From NCBI GenBank assembly GCA_003134855.1, contig PLCS01000007.1, positions 133,011-197,010 on the forward strand: a stretch of DNA of 64,000 nucleotides, written 5' to 3'. This DNA comes from Acidobacteriaceae bacterium. Its GTDB lineage: Bacteria; Acidobacteriota; Terriglobia; Terriglobales; Acidobacteriaceae. The position numbers were made by a program, and so were the translations under genes. This document shows positions 8,168-16,485 of this stretch, in pieces. Position 1 is the first letter of the stretch; each line of letters begins with the position of its first letter. Under the pieces are notes generated by a model, which saw only the letters and a list, made by a program, of their open reading frames with translations, ran no database searches and was not told the origin of the DNA.

Positions 8168-8896
8168 CTACAGATGCGCGTATCGCACCAGGAGCCCGGC
8201 CAGCGCGCCGCCCAGCAGCGGACCGGCGATGGGGATGAGCGCATAGCGCCAGTTGGAGCCGCCTTTGCCGGGGATGGGCAGCAGCCAATGAACCAGCCGC
8301 GGACCCAGGTCGCGGGTAGGGTTGATGGCGTAGCCGGTGGTGCCGCCCAGCGAGAAACCTATGCCCCAGACCAGGCACGAGACCAGCCACGGGCCCATTC
8401 CGGCGGCCGGGCCGTTTGCCGAGACTCCGTGCGAGAAGATGGCTGCGGCCACCAGCACCAGCACCGCCGTGCCCAAGGCCTCGCTCAGCAGGTTGAAGGC
8501 CGGGCTGCGCACCGCCGCGTTCGTGCAGAAGACGCCCAGCTTGGCCGCCGGGTCGGGCGTAAGCCGCCAGTGCGGGCCATAGTGCAGCGCCATCAGCACC
8601 GCACCGCCCATGGCGCCCAGCAACTGCGCCGACCACAGGTTGATCACCTGCGAATAATCTCCGCTGACGATGGCGACGGCCAGCGTAATGGCGGGATTCA
8701 GGTTTGCGCCGGGGCTGCCAAAGGCCTGCGCCACCAGCACGCCGCAGAGCACGCCCAGCGCCCAGCCGGTGGAGATCACCATCCAGCCGGAGTCCTCGGC
8801 ATAGTTCTTGCGCAGGATCACGCCGGCGTTGACGCCGGTGCCCAGCAGCACCAGCACCAGCGTGCCCATGAATTCGCCAAACCAGAGAGAATGCAT
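8168..8896 (-). CDS. Aquaglyceroporin (MIP family), GlpF-like
   Basis: This is an inner-membrane channel of the MIP family, 242 residues with six hydrophobic helices. The first NPA box is intact (ANLNPAITLAVAI, N67-P68-A69). The second reads NPTRDLGPR (from about N192), with Thr in place of Ala and the Asp after Arg that is typical of glycerol-conducting members. Glycerol or other small polyol transport is therefore favoured over water only. No glycerol kinase or dehydrogenase gene is adjacent. Confidence 0.9.
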   Translation of the reverse strand: MHSLWFGEFMGTLVLVLLGTGVNAGVILRKNYAEDSGWMVISTGWALGVLCGVLVAQAFGSPGANLNPAITLAVAIVSGDYSQVINLWSAQLLGAMGGAVLMALHYGPHWRLTPDPAAKLGVFCTNAAVRSPAFNLLSEALGTAVLVLVAAAIFSHGVSANGPAAGMGPWLVSCLVWGIGFSLGGTTGYAINPTRDLGPRLVHWLLPIPGKGGSNWRYALIPIAGPLLGGALAGLLVRYAHL

Positions 8897-8965
8897 CTTG
8901 TCTCACCCCAAAAATGGAATGTTTCTCCCAATGAACTTCAGCCCTTCCCTTGATTCAACTCCGGC

Positions 8966-9436
8966 TCAGAACCACGTCTTCTTTTTGTACTCCAGATACT
9001 CTGCGCCGAATTTTTCCTCTAGTACCCGCGCCTCGACCCGGCTGCGCCACACCTGAATGGGAACAAGAACGAAGATTATCAGCAGCCAGGGCTGATTTGC
9101 CCACAGCATGAATCCTGCGATCCCCAGTCCGCCAAAGATGTAGATCGGATTGCGGATGCGGGAATAGAGTCCGGTAGTGACCAGCGTAGTAGCCTTGGCC
9201 TGCACGCTGAAGGCTCGTCCCAGTTGAAGACGAGCCAATGCGAGCAGCAGAAAAGACGGAATGGCAATGGCGAGTCCGGCTATGCGCGGAGCTGTCCACG
9301 GCGGTCCCCAGAAGTGCAGAACAGCATAAGGCATAACGAAAACGATCAATGCCAGCGTAACGATATTCAGTTTCAAGAAAACCCTCCATGAGCCATGGAT
9401 TCTGCCGCCCTCGCCGCGCAGACCGACTATAACCAT
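8966..9436 (-). CDS. ICMT/phospholipid-methyltransferase-like membrane protein
   Basis: The 156-residue integral membrane protein belongs to the isoprenylcysteine carboxyl methyltransferase-like superfamily. The hallmark LVTTGLYSRIRNPIYIFGGLG lies near residues 84-104, and the C-terminal RVEARVLEEKFGAEYLEYKKKTWF carries the conserved E-x-x-L-x-x-x-F-G-x-x-Y-x-x-Y pattern. Bacterial members methylate unknown small molecules or lipids using SAM. The true start may be a little downstream of the GTG/ATG cluster, because the first 15 residues are not conserved-looking. Confidence 0.8.
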   Translation of the reverse strand: MVIVGLRGEGGRIHGSWRVFLKLNIVTLALIVFVMPYAVLHFWGPPWTAPRIAGLAIAIPSFLLLALARLQLGRAFSVQAKATTLVTTGLYSRIRNPIYIFGGLGIAGFMLWANQPWLLIIFVLVPIQVWRSRVEARVLEEKFGAEYLEYKKKTWF

Positions 9437-9562
9437 CGAGTAGCGCGAACCATTGCAAGCTGTGCTGAATTCAGTATTCTAATATGCGGACGACGGGAGC
9501 GCGAATAGAAAGGGCGCAGCCGAAGCCGAGCCCTTGTGGAAAGCAAGAGTGGAAAGCCAGCG

Positions 9563-11311
9563 TTACTGCTGCGGTTGCGGCGCCGGGGCAGGCGCGGGGG
9601 CTAGCGGAGCCGGCCCCAGCGGCACGTCGCCGGTGCTCTGCTCCGGCGTCTTGGACTTCTTCTTGCCGGCCAGGCGGGTCTTGTCGCCCGTGGTGGTGGC
9701 AGCTTTTTTCTTTTTCCTGGAGGTATCGCCAGCCAGGCCCAGCGGACCGGCCTGGGTCTGCTGGTCGGCAACCTCGGCGGCATCCGGCGCTGCGGGAGCC
9801 AGGGCGTCCAACTTCGGTCCCTTGGCCTTGGGCTGCTTGATCTGCTTGGCGCGCGAGCTGTAGCGGGTCTTCTCGGTCGGCTTGGCCTTCGACTCCAGCG
9901 GATTCACCGGCTCCGGGCTGGCAGCGGTGGCTGGCTCGACCGCGCCCGCGTCCTCGGTCGGGCTTTGCGGCGCACTGGGCAGGGTCTGGGTCGGCGCCTT
10001 GCCATAGCGGATCTTTTCCTTCTTGCCGGGCTTCATTGAAGCCAGATCGGCACTCTTGTTCTTCTTGCCCTTCCCGGCCGGCGCAACGACGGGCGTTGCG
10101 GCAGGAGTCGCGGCTTCCGGCGCAGCGGATGCTGAGGAAGTCTTCTGGCGGAAGGTGCGCGTGCTCTCGCGGAAGCGCGTGCGCTCCACCTTCTTCTTCT
10201 TTTTGGGCGCGGGCGGCACATAGGCGCTGTAGACGGGCTTGGTCTGCTTGGCGCTGGCGCCGGTATCGGTATAGCCCGGCTTGATGTCAATGAAGGCTTG
10301 CTCGCGCATGGTGGTCAGATAACTGCGCATCGCCGGCTCCATGCGCTCCGCGAAGAGGTTCTGCTGGACCTGCTCCTCTACATCCTTATATTTCGGAACC
10401 CCTCCGGGGATGTGCTGCATTACTTTCATGATGACGAAGCCCTGCTTGGTGCGGATGGGCTCCGTGAATTGCCCCGCCTTCAGCACGAAGGTCTGATCCT
10501 CGAATACCTTGGCCAACTCGCCCCGCTTGTACTGTCCCAGATCGCCGCCCTCGGCGGCCGTGGTTCCGTCGCTGAAGGTGCGGGCCAGTTGCCCAAAGTC
10601 GCCCCCGGCGTGGAGTTTTGCTTCGATATCGTCGGCTTTTGCCTTGGCGGCGGCCAGTTTTGCGGGATCGTCGGGCTGTGCGCCGCCCGTCACCGAGGGC
10701 GCGGGCGTGCCGGTGGAGATGAGAATCTCGGCCAGAGTGACGTTTTCCGGCTGCACGTACTCCTGCTTGTGTTGCTCGAAGTAGCGCTCCGCCTCGCCGG
10801 GAGTGAACTGAACCAGCTTGCCCACCTCCGCGCGCATCACCTCCTGAGTGATGACGCCGTTGCGAATGTTGGCCTTGAAATCCTCATATGAGATGCCCTG
10901 CTCCTTGGCGGCCTTCTCCAGGTCTTCCATCGATTCCAGGTGGTACTGCTTGCGGATCTCATCCAGCCGCTTGATCACACCGGTCTCGCCGGTGATGCCC
11001 AGCTCCTTGCCTTTGGAGAGCCACAGTTGCTGATCGATCAGGTTGCGCAGCAGATCCTTGTGGGCCTCGGAGATATCCTGTTCCGAGGCGCCGTGCTGGC
11101 GCGCCTCCTGGTCCAGTTCCTTCATCGCGCGGTCGTAGTCCGAGCGCGTGATGATCTGATCGTTGACCCGGGCGATGATCTCCTCGACCGTGGCGCCGCC
11201 GTATGGGCTCTCGGGCGCGACGGGATGCGTAGTTTGCGCCAAAGCGGAACTTGCGAGCAGCGCCGTCAAGAACACGAAAGCCGCGGGAGTGCGAAAGATT
11301 CGTAGATTCAT
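9563..11311 (-). CDS. SurA-like periplasmic peptidyl-prolyl isomerase with lysine-rich tail
   Basis: The protein is predicted to be exported: MNLRIFRTPAAF plus a hydrophobic stretch ends at ALAQ, near residue 26. A SurA_N-type chaperone domain follows (VEEIIARVNDQIITRSDYDRAM, about 41-62, through about residue 165). A single PpiC rotamase domain at about 185-315 contains GGDFGQLARTFSDG and GGDLGQYKRGEL. Residues from about 345 to 582 are unusual: low-complexity Ala/Pro/Thr with Lys clusters (KKKKK, GKGKKNK, GKKEK, RKKKK, GKKKSK). SurA assists outer-membrane protein folding; the tail might bind peptidoglycan, LPS or nucleic acid, but this is a guess. Confidence 0.88.
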   Translation of the reverse strand: MNLRIFRTPAAFVFLTALLASSALAQTTHPVAPESPYGGATVEEIIARVNDQIITRSDYDRAMKELDQEARQHGASEQDISEAHKDLLRNLIDQQLWLSKGKELGITGETGVIKRLDEIRKQYHLESMEDLEKAAKEQGISYEDFKANIRNGVITQEVMRAEVGKLVQFTPGEAERYFEQHKQEYVQPENVTLAEILISTGTPAPSVTGGAQPDDPAKLAAAKAKADDIEAKLHAGGDFGQLARTFSDGTTAAEGGDLGQYKRGELAKVFEDQTFVLKAGQFTEPIRTKQGFVIMKVMQHIPGGVPKYKDVEEQVQQNLFAERMEPAMRSYLTTMREQAFIDIKPGYTDTGASAKQTKPVYSAYVPPAPKKKKKVERTRFRESTRTFRQKTSSASAAPEAATPAATPVVAPAGKGKKNKSADLASMKPGKKEKIRYGKAPTQTLPSAPQSPTEDAGAVEPATAASPEPVNPLESKAKPTEKTRYSSRAKQIKQPKAKGPKLDALAPAAPDAAEVADQQTQAGPLGLAGDTSRKKKKAATTTGDKTRLAGKKKSKTPEQSTGDVPLGPAPLAPAPAPAPQPQQ

Positions 11312-11824
11312 AGGGTCAGGACAAGCCGGAGCGGCGACGAATCGCGCACCTGATGCTTAGACGCCATTGTAAATGCCTGGGCAGCGGCAAGGCTATTGGC
11401 TGCGCGAATCCGGGCAAAACGGCGCTTCTTCCGCCCGCTTGGCCGGGAATCGCCAGGATCGGGGCCGGGAGGGCTGGCGGCGATTGCCGGTCAATCCGGA
11501 CAACGGGAAATTGCCGACGATTTCCTGTAGGAACGGGAAGACCCGGCACTCCCATCGAGATGCCGAGGGCGGCTACCGCATCGCATGTGGCTCGATGCGC
11601 GAAATTCCGTCAGCGGATAAAATTGTCTTGAGCGGCGTTGTCTCTTAATGAACAAAGCTGGTTAAGGTTCGAGGTTTCCCACCCTTTCGCCAGAAAAACG
11701 GCGAAAGGATGGGGCACGGAGCTAATTTGGCTTGTTCATCTCCGGCCGTAACACGCCGACGCGGGTCGGGCTGCTCCCGATGTAAGCGCTGTCGATATTC
11801 CCTGGCCAAGGGCGGAGCATTCTA
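11312..11824. other. Gene-free region between ppiC-like gene and pdxT
   Basis: About 510 bases hold no convincing gene; the short open frames lack ribosome sites and family features. A hairpin repeat lies at 11670-11718. The divergent promoters of the two flanking genes should lie here, but no clear -35/-10 pair was identified. Confidence 0.6.
11670..11718. repeat. Dispersed hairpin repeat, TTTCCCACCC...GGATGGGGCAC family
   Basis: CCCACCCTTTCGCC (11678-11691) pairs with GGCGAAAGGATGGGG (11700-11714) over a short A-rich loop. The flanking GAGGTTTCCC and GGGGCACGG tags are almost the same as at 6446-6514, showing one family with a variable stem. Confidence 0.78.
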
Positions 11825-12517
11825 TTGACGAATACAGAGGAACAACAGCGCTCTCTCAAGGACGTTCCGCTGGGCCGCCCGCGCATAGGCGTCCTGGCCA
11901 TCCAGGGCAACTACGCTAGCCATGCGCAAGCACTCACCGAGGCTGGCGCGTGCCCTTCTCTGGTGAAGAACCCGCAAGACCTTCGCCTGGACGGCCAGTC
12001 CCTCGACGGCCTGGTGCTGCCCGGCGGCGAATCTACCACCATGCTTAAGTTCCTCGAAAAACACCGCTTTTTTGAGGCTTTGCAGGGTTTCTGCGACGCC
12101 CGACCCGTCTTCGGCACCTGCGCGGGAGCGATCCTGCTGGCGCGCGAGGTTCTCAACCCGGCGCAGCGCAGCCTTGGACTGCTCGATGCCATCGTCGAGC
12201 GCAACGCTTATGGCCGCCAGATCGACTCGGCCATCGTGACCGCCGAGACTGCCCTCGCCGGCGGCCCGCTGGAGATGGTCTTCATCCGCGCTCCGCGCAT
12301 CGTCTCCGTCGGCGCGGGCGTTGAGGTGATCGCGCGGCGCGACGGCTTCCCCACGCTGATTCGCCAGGGCCGCATCCTGGCCGCCACCTTCCATCCCGAG
12401 CTCTCCCGCGACCGCCGCGTCCACCGGCTCTTCGTCGAGATCGTTGCTGCGGAGTGGGAAGATCCGGTCGGCCAAAACCGGCACACGCCAGGCTCTCCGG
12501 CCAGAGTTGGGAATTAG
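11825..12517 (+). CDS. pdxT: Pyridoxal 5'-phosphate synthase glutaminase subunit
   Basis: PdxT releases ammonia from glutamine for the PdxS synthase in the DXP-independent vitamin B6 route. The 230-residue class-I-like glutaminase has IGVLAIQGNYASH (about 21-33), LVLPGGESTTM (63-73), the nucleophile in FGTCAGAILL (C99) and the His/Glu pair in FHPELS near residue 190. The start is a TTG at 11825, leaving a 19-residue extension before the conserved core. The last two codons and the stop come from a MITE arm: AAT TAG is the beginning of ATTAGGG. No pdxS is present in the window. Confidence 0.93.
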   Translation: MTNTEEQQRSLKDVPLGRPRIGVLAIQGNYASHAQALTEAGACPSLVKNPQDLRLDGQSLDGLVLPGGESTTMLKFLEKHRFFEALQGFCDARPVFGTCAGAILLAREVLNPAQRSLGLLDAIVERNAYGRQIDSAIVTAETALAGGPLEMVFIRAPRIVSVGAGVEVIARRDGFPTLIRQGRILAATFHPELSRDRRVHRLFVEIVAAEWEDPVGQNRHTPGSPARVGN

Positions 12518-12828
12518 GGCCTGTTCCCACTACCCCGGTGGGCGGCGACGGGAGCCAATTTTTCTCAGATCGAGGAGTGAGGAGCGACGGATACCGGGTG
12601 TATCCGAGCGACGATGGACGAAGAGCTGGGGAAAATTGGCCCCGTCCCTTCGGGCTGCTGCGAAAATCCGTCCATACTTCATTCTCGCCCTCGACGGTGG
12701 ACCCGCCACAATCTTCGGGCTCGGCTTCATCTTCACCCCACGAACGAAGACCTGTCCGTGGGGACCCAGGTCTGGCCGGATTTTCACTGGCAGCGCCACC
12801 CGCCGGGGTAGTGGGAACAGGCCCTAAT
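12513..12828. mobile_element. MITE-like non-coding element with nested inverted repeats
   Basis: The 316-bp segment is bounded by inverted arms of about 33 bases: ATTAGGGCCTGTTCCCACTA on the left and its complement ending GGAACAGGCCCTAAT on the right. Inside lie further inverted pairs: GCCAATTTTTCTC with GGGGAAAATTGGC on the left half, and CGAAAATCCG with CGGATTTTCA on the right half, plus CCCCACG/CGTGGGG. It encodes nothing convincing. A second copy, inverted, is cut by the window start. It lies between pdxT and a cytochrome oxidase subunit gene and provides the pdxT stop codon. No target duplication is obvious. Confidence 0.75.
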
Positions 12829-12912
12829 CTTGTTCCGGTTGAAAAATATCCGAAAAAAACTGCGTGCGTCCAATGCAAAGTGGGAGTAATCTCAAGCTCA
12901 CAGAGGCTGCGA

Positions 12913-13683
12913 ATGCCCGCCACCTTTACCCACAAACCGGCGAAAAAACAACGGCGAGCGCCGGGGCTCGGCGGCCTGCCGCCGGTTGTCCAGCGGCCCA
13001 CCGGCGGCGGCGATGGCGGAGGCGGGGGCGACGACAACTGGGACGACGGGAGTCGCGGCCCGCGCGAGCTTCTGCGGCGCGTTCGCTTCTTCCTCTTCTC
13101 CGCTCTTGCCAGCGACATGGTGATCTTTGCCGTGCTGGTCTCCATCTTCTTCGCCTTCCACGGCCACACGTACATGGACCTGCGCACGCATGAGCAGATC
13201 GGCGACTGGCATCCGGTATCTTTGCCGCCCATCCTCTATCTCAACACCGCGGTGCTGCTGCTCAGTTGCCTGACCATGGAGCTGGCGCGGCGGAATATCT
13301 TCCATGAGATCGACGCGCTGGAGGAGTGGCTGGGCATGGGCCGGCCGGCGCTGCATCGCGCCCTGCCCTGGCTGGGGACCACGCTCACGCTGGGCACGCT
13401 CTTTCTCGCCGGACAATGGATGGCCTGGAGGCAGTTTGCGGCGCGGGGCTTTGCCTTCGACCAGTTTTCCACCCCGGCCACTTCCTTCTTCTATCTCTTT
13501 ACCGGCCTGCACGCCGCCCACCTGCTCGTCGGCGTCGCGGCTCTCATCCTCTGCCTGAGCGCGCTGGGCTGGTTCAAGCGCGTCGACTTCCGGCAGATCG
13601 CCGTGGACGCCACCGCCTGGTACTGGCAGACCATGAGCCTTGTCTGGCTGCTGCTGCTGGGGGTGCTGACGTTGGGACAGTAA
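12913..13683 (+). CDS. Cytochrome c oxidase subunit III family protein
   Basis: The 256-residue membrane protein is from the heme-copper oxidase subunit III family. After a Gly/Asp-rich soluble N-terminus (residues 1-60), there are about five hydrophobic helices. The conserved motifs are FYLFTGLHAAHLLVG (about 194-208) and VDATAWYWQTMSLVWLLL (near the C-terminus), typical of CoxC/CyoC. The open frame continues upstream through the MITE, so the first ATG beyond it, at 12913, was chosen. It stands alone, without subunits I, II or IV, which must be encoded elsewhere or be absent from this locus. The role is in the inner-membrane respiratory chain. Confidence 0.87.
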   Translation: MPATFTHKPAKKQRRAPGLGGLPPVVQRPTGGGDGGGGGDDNWDDGSRGPRELLRRVRFFLFSALASDMVIFAVLVSIFFAFHGHTYMDLRTHEQIGDWHPVSLPPILYLNTAVLLLSCLTMELARRNIFHEIDALEEWLGMGRPALHRALPWLGTTLTLGTLFLAGQWMAWRQFAARGFAFDQFSTPATSFFYLFTGLHAAHLLVGVAALILCLSALGWFKRVDFRQIAVDATAWYWQTMSLVWLLLLGVLTLGQ

Positions 13684-13729
13684 AGCTAGAATATGTTTCT
13701 TAAATGTCCGACCTGTCCTGTTTGCAATC

Positions 13730-13862
13730 CCTCAGGGGCTAAAGCCCGCGTTGATTTTACGGCTTTTGCGGCACGACTAAAGTCTTGCCCTTTCAAAACA
13801 TTGACTCTATCTGCTTTTGCGGCACGACTGAAGTCGTGCCCTTTCAAAACATCGACTCTATC
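13730..13862. repeat. Tandem 51-bp REP-like units
   Basis: Two units of 51 bases (13761-13811 and 13812-13862) each carry GGCACGACTnAAGTCnTGCC followed by CTTTCAAAACATYGACTCTAT. Just before them lies GGGCT-AA-AGCCC (13736-13747), as in the repeat at 8041. The array ends at the stop of the convergent methyltransferase gene and may stop transcription from both sides. Confidence 0.82.
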
Positions 13863-14547
13863 CGAGCTTCCCTGACTTGTAACCGGCGATTGCTTGTATC
13901 TCGTAGCCCGGCCGAAGGATGCGCAACAGAAATAGCAGAAACCTATAAAGCCTGTATCCGCCATTGAGTCGAACTGCGAGGTTGGCGGCGAATCGGTCGG
14001 CTCCGTACCGTTTCACTGCGCGAGAGCGAACGGAATAGCCGCAGGCCAGCAGGAATTCATTGAGCGTCTGTACGTTCCACGAATATAAATGGTGGTTGTT
14101 ATCTTGCGGGGAGATTTTGCGGGCGGGAGATTCCAGCGGGACAATCACCAGTAACTCCCCGTCCGGCTTCAGCAGCGCGCCAATTTGCTCCAGCATCCTG
14201 GCCGGCTCAAGCAGATGCTCCATCACATGCGAAAGGATCACCAGATCGAAGTGTTGCCCGGAAAGCTGCGACAGGTCAGAGACGAATTCAACCCCCTGGC
14301 CTCTCAGGCGCTCGGCATAGGTGAGCGTCACATCCATTCCGACGCGGCGATGCGCGGGTAGGCGGACCAGATTCCATCCCGGGCCGACGCCGACCTCAAG
14401 AATTTCCGAGTTTACATTCTTCAGGAACGCGCTGAACTTATTGGTTCGATAACGGGTGATTAACTCGGAGACCTCTGGACTGACACCATGCTTCTGTTCA
14501 TGGTAGCCGGTCGAAGAATAGATTCTGTCCTGGGTCGATGTTGTCAC
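13858..14547 (-). CDS. SAM-dependent class I methyltransferase
   Basis: The 229-residue protein has a Rossmann methyltransferase core: motif I is ILEVGVGPGWNLVRL (about 49-63), followed by FDLVILSHVMEHLLEPARML (motif IV region with the HVMEH signature of the Methyltransf_11/23 group) and GALLKPDGELLVIVPLE. The C-terminal third carries a NNHHLYSW motif often seen in sugar or lipid methyltransferases. The substrate is unknown. The start is a GTG at 14547, with AAGGAG about 13 bases upstream. Confidence 0.85.
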   Translation of the reverse strand: MTTSTQDRIYSSTGYHEQKHGVSPEVSELITRYRTNKFSAFLKNVNSEILEVGVGPGWNLVRLPAHRRVGMDVTLTYAERLRGQGVEFVSDLSQLSGQHFDLVILSHVMEHLLEPARMLEQIGALLKPDGELLVIVPLESPARKISPQDNNHHLYSWNVQTLNEFLLACGYSVRSRAVKRYGADRFAANLAVRLNGGYRLYRFLLFLLRILRPGYEIQAIAGYKSGKLG

Positions 14548-14959
14548 CAGCAGGCATCTCCTTGTTTTTCAGTCTTGATGAAGTACTCAGCGCGATAGAC
14601 CGGTTGCGCACAATCGGAGCTGCATCCGAAGCCAAAGACAAACGGTCATCTTCACCGGGAGGAAGGGTCCATGCCTCTGAAGATGGCCTTACGTGGTTGT
14701 ACTCTACCAATCTTTGGAGGCGCGGGCGTCCTGAAAGCCCGCTGTAATGATTGATCTGTCCCAATTTGAGACTGAGACTTCAGGCATTCAACAAGACCGG
14801 GATAGCGGGATCAGCTTTTTGCAATGCGGCGGCGGTCAGGTAAGAATCTTTGATGCACACCCGCTCCACAGATGAGATCGGGTTGAATGATGCGCAAGAT
14901 TGAACAGCATACGGACTCATGCAATGAAAAACTCATAGGAGATGTTTGGAGAGGTTCCT
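14548..14959. other. Gene-free region
   Basis: About 410 bases between the divergent methyltransferase and secreted-protein genes. Short open frames on both strands lack ribosome sites and family features. A degenerate GCGGGCGTCCTGAAAGCCCGC palindrome lies near 14728-14745, resembling the repeat at 15660. No other feature was seen. Confidence 0.5.
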
Positions 14960-15631
14960 ATGAAAATGATCCTTGTGGGTCTTGCGGCCATGCTGACAGC
15001 TCCTGGCATGCTGACAGTCAATGGCAGCGCGCAAACGCCGCAAAAGGCTACCACATTCACAATCGCGGGACACCCCGGCGAAGCGCAGATCCTTCAGATC
15101 AACGGAAAGTCGTATATCGACATTGAGGCGCTTGCGCGTTTGACTCAGGGAAGCCTTTCCTTCAAAGGCAATCTGACAATCCTGACGCTTCCACCCTCGG
15201 ATGGGGAGGCGCCGGCCGCTACGCCCCATGCAAAGGCGGGATTCTCAATTGCTTTTGTGCAGGCGGGCATCGAAGAGATGAGCATGATCCGCGAGTGGCG
15301 TATCGCCATCGTCAACGCGGTCCTGAATAATAATTCAATCTCCGTGGACTGGATATCGGCGCAGCACAGACAGGCAGAGAAGTCTCTGGCTCTCACTTCC
15401 GCCGCCGCATCCACGGATGACGACCGCAGCGCGTACCCGCTGCTCTCCGCGGAATTCAACAATATGCAAAAGCTGAGTGAACTCTACCTGGCGATGCGCA
15501 ATCAGGCAGCGTTTATCTCACCGGACACATTTGACAGCGGTCCTCTTGAAGAACAGATACTGACCTGCGCGCGCGGGTTTGTCTCCATGACGGAAACGCA
15601 CGAGTTCCAGGATCAGGCTGCCTGCCACTAG
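14960..15631 (+). CDS. Secreted hypothetical protein with stalk-like domain
   Basis: This protein of about 223 residues is not recognised as a named family. It has a signal peptide (MKMILVGLAAMLTAPGMLTVNGSA) and then INGKSYIDIEALARLTQGSLSFKGNLTILTLP, which resembles the copper-amine-oxidase N-terminal-like (stalk) domain found in many exported proteins. The remaining 140 residues are helical and contain one late cysteine. The start at 14960 is favoured by GAGAGG just upstream; an in-frame ATG at 14942 is the alternative. It stands alone. Confidence 0.72.
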   Translation: MKMILVGLAAMLTAPGMLTVNGSAQTPQKATTFTIAGHPGEAQILQINGKSYIDIEALARLTQGSLSFKGNLTILTLPPSDGEAPAATPHAKAGFSIAFVQAGIEEMSMIREWRIAIVNAVLNNNSISVDWISAQHRQAEKSLALTSAAASTDDDRSAYPLLSAEFNNMQKLSELYLAMRNQAAFISPDTFDSGPLEEQILTCARGFVSMTETHEFQDQAACH

Positions 15632-15659
15632 GTCTCTGACCGGATGAAAAGGTGCTTTG

Positions 15660-15722
15660 CTGGGCGCGAGCGCGGGCTGGGAAGCCCGCGCTACAGCCGG
15701 CCAGGAGTCCGGCGCTACACTT
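15660..15722. repeat. Dispersed palindromic repeat (GCGCGGGCT/AGCCCGCGCTACA)
   Basis: A perfect 9-bp stem, GCGCGGGCT (15670-15678) with AGCCCGCGC (15683-15691), is followed by CTACA. A second unit then has GCCGG/CCGGC, also followed by GCTACA. It lies between the convergent secreted-protein and phoU genes. Confidence 0.7.
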
Positions 15723-15792
15723 TGACAGGTACAGAACCATGCGGTCAAAGAACTAGATTCCGGTCTCAGAGCGCCGGGAAATCCTGCGAAAC

Positions 15793-16485
15793 CTACTCCA
15801 TCGCGTGCGGGTCGGGCGCGGTTTTGAGACTCTTGTGGTGGCGCACGTCGTCGCCCTGCACCCAGAAGATTACGTCCTCGGCGATGTTGGTGGCGTGGTC
15901 GGCTACGCGTTCGAGGGCGCGCGAGATCATCAGAGCGTTCAAGGCCTGCGGAGCCAGGTGGCTCTGCTCTTCCATCACTTTGGTCAGCGCCTTGTATGCG
16001 GCCCGGTTCATTGTGTCCACCGCGTCGTCCATGGTGAGGATGGAGCGCGCCAGTTCGGCGTCGCCCTCAATGAACGATTGCAGGCTCTTGCGCACCATCT
16101 CCTCGGCCAGCTCTGCCATGCGTGGAATGTCCACCGGCAGCTCGGCGTGGGCCATCTGCTCCATGCTGCGCACCCGGTCGCTGATGCTCTTGGCCGCATC
16201 GCCGACGCGCTCCAGGTCCGCGTTGATCTTGATCACGCTGAGGATGAAGCGCAGGTCGATGGCCATCGGCTGCTCCATTGCCAACAGGTCGAGCGCGGCC
16301 TGGTCGATCTCGCGCTCCAGGCGGTTGATGGCCATCTCCGAGATGCTGACCAGATTGCAAATGGAGAGGTCGCGCACGCGATAGGCCTCGATGGCACGCT
16401 GGATAGATTGCTCGGCCAATCCGGCCATCACCAGCAGTTGTTCCTTCAGCTCCTCCAAACTCTGTTGAAAGCGTATGCGCGTCAT
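15793..16485 (-). CDS. phoU: Phosphate signalling/transport accessory protein PhoU
   Basis: PhoU links the Pst transporter to PhoR/PhoB signalling and restrains phosphate uptake. The 230-residue all-helical protein shows two PhoU repeats, with the metal-binding-type motifs [13 protein letters not shown] (about 88-100) and [14 protein letters not shown] (about 191-204). The start at 16485 overlaps the pstB stop by four bases (ATGA), which shows translational coupling. A longer in-frame reading into pstB is not real. It is the last gene of pstC-pstA-pstB-phoU. Confidence 0.93.
   Translation of the reverse strand: MTRIRFQQSLEELKEQLLVMAGLAEQSIQRAIEAYRVRDLSICNLVSISEMAINRLEREIDQAALDLLAMEQPMAIDLRFILSVIKINADLERVGDAAKSISDRVRSMEQMAHAELPVDIPRMAELAEEMVRKSLQSFIEGDAELARSILTMDDAVDTMNRAAYKALTKVMEEQSHLAPQALNALMISRALERVADHATNIAEDVIFWVQGDDVRHHKSLKTAPDPHAME

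Noticed and set aside
12454-12912. In-frame upstream extension of the cytochrome oxidase subunit III gene
   Set aside because: It runs through the MITE and the end of pdxT, has no family features, and the first ATG after the element gives a normal-length protein.
13693-13967. Small open frames over the tandem REP units, encoding repeated KSCPFKT-like or GTTEVVP-like peptides
   Set aside because: They are translations of the palindromic repeat, have no ribosome site and occur in several frames.
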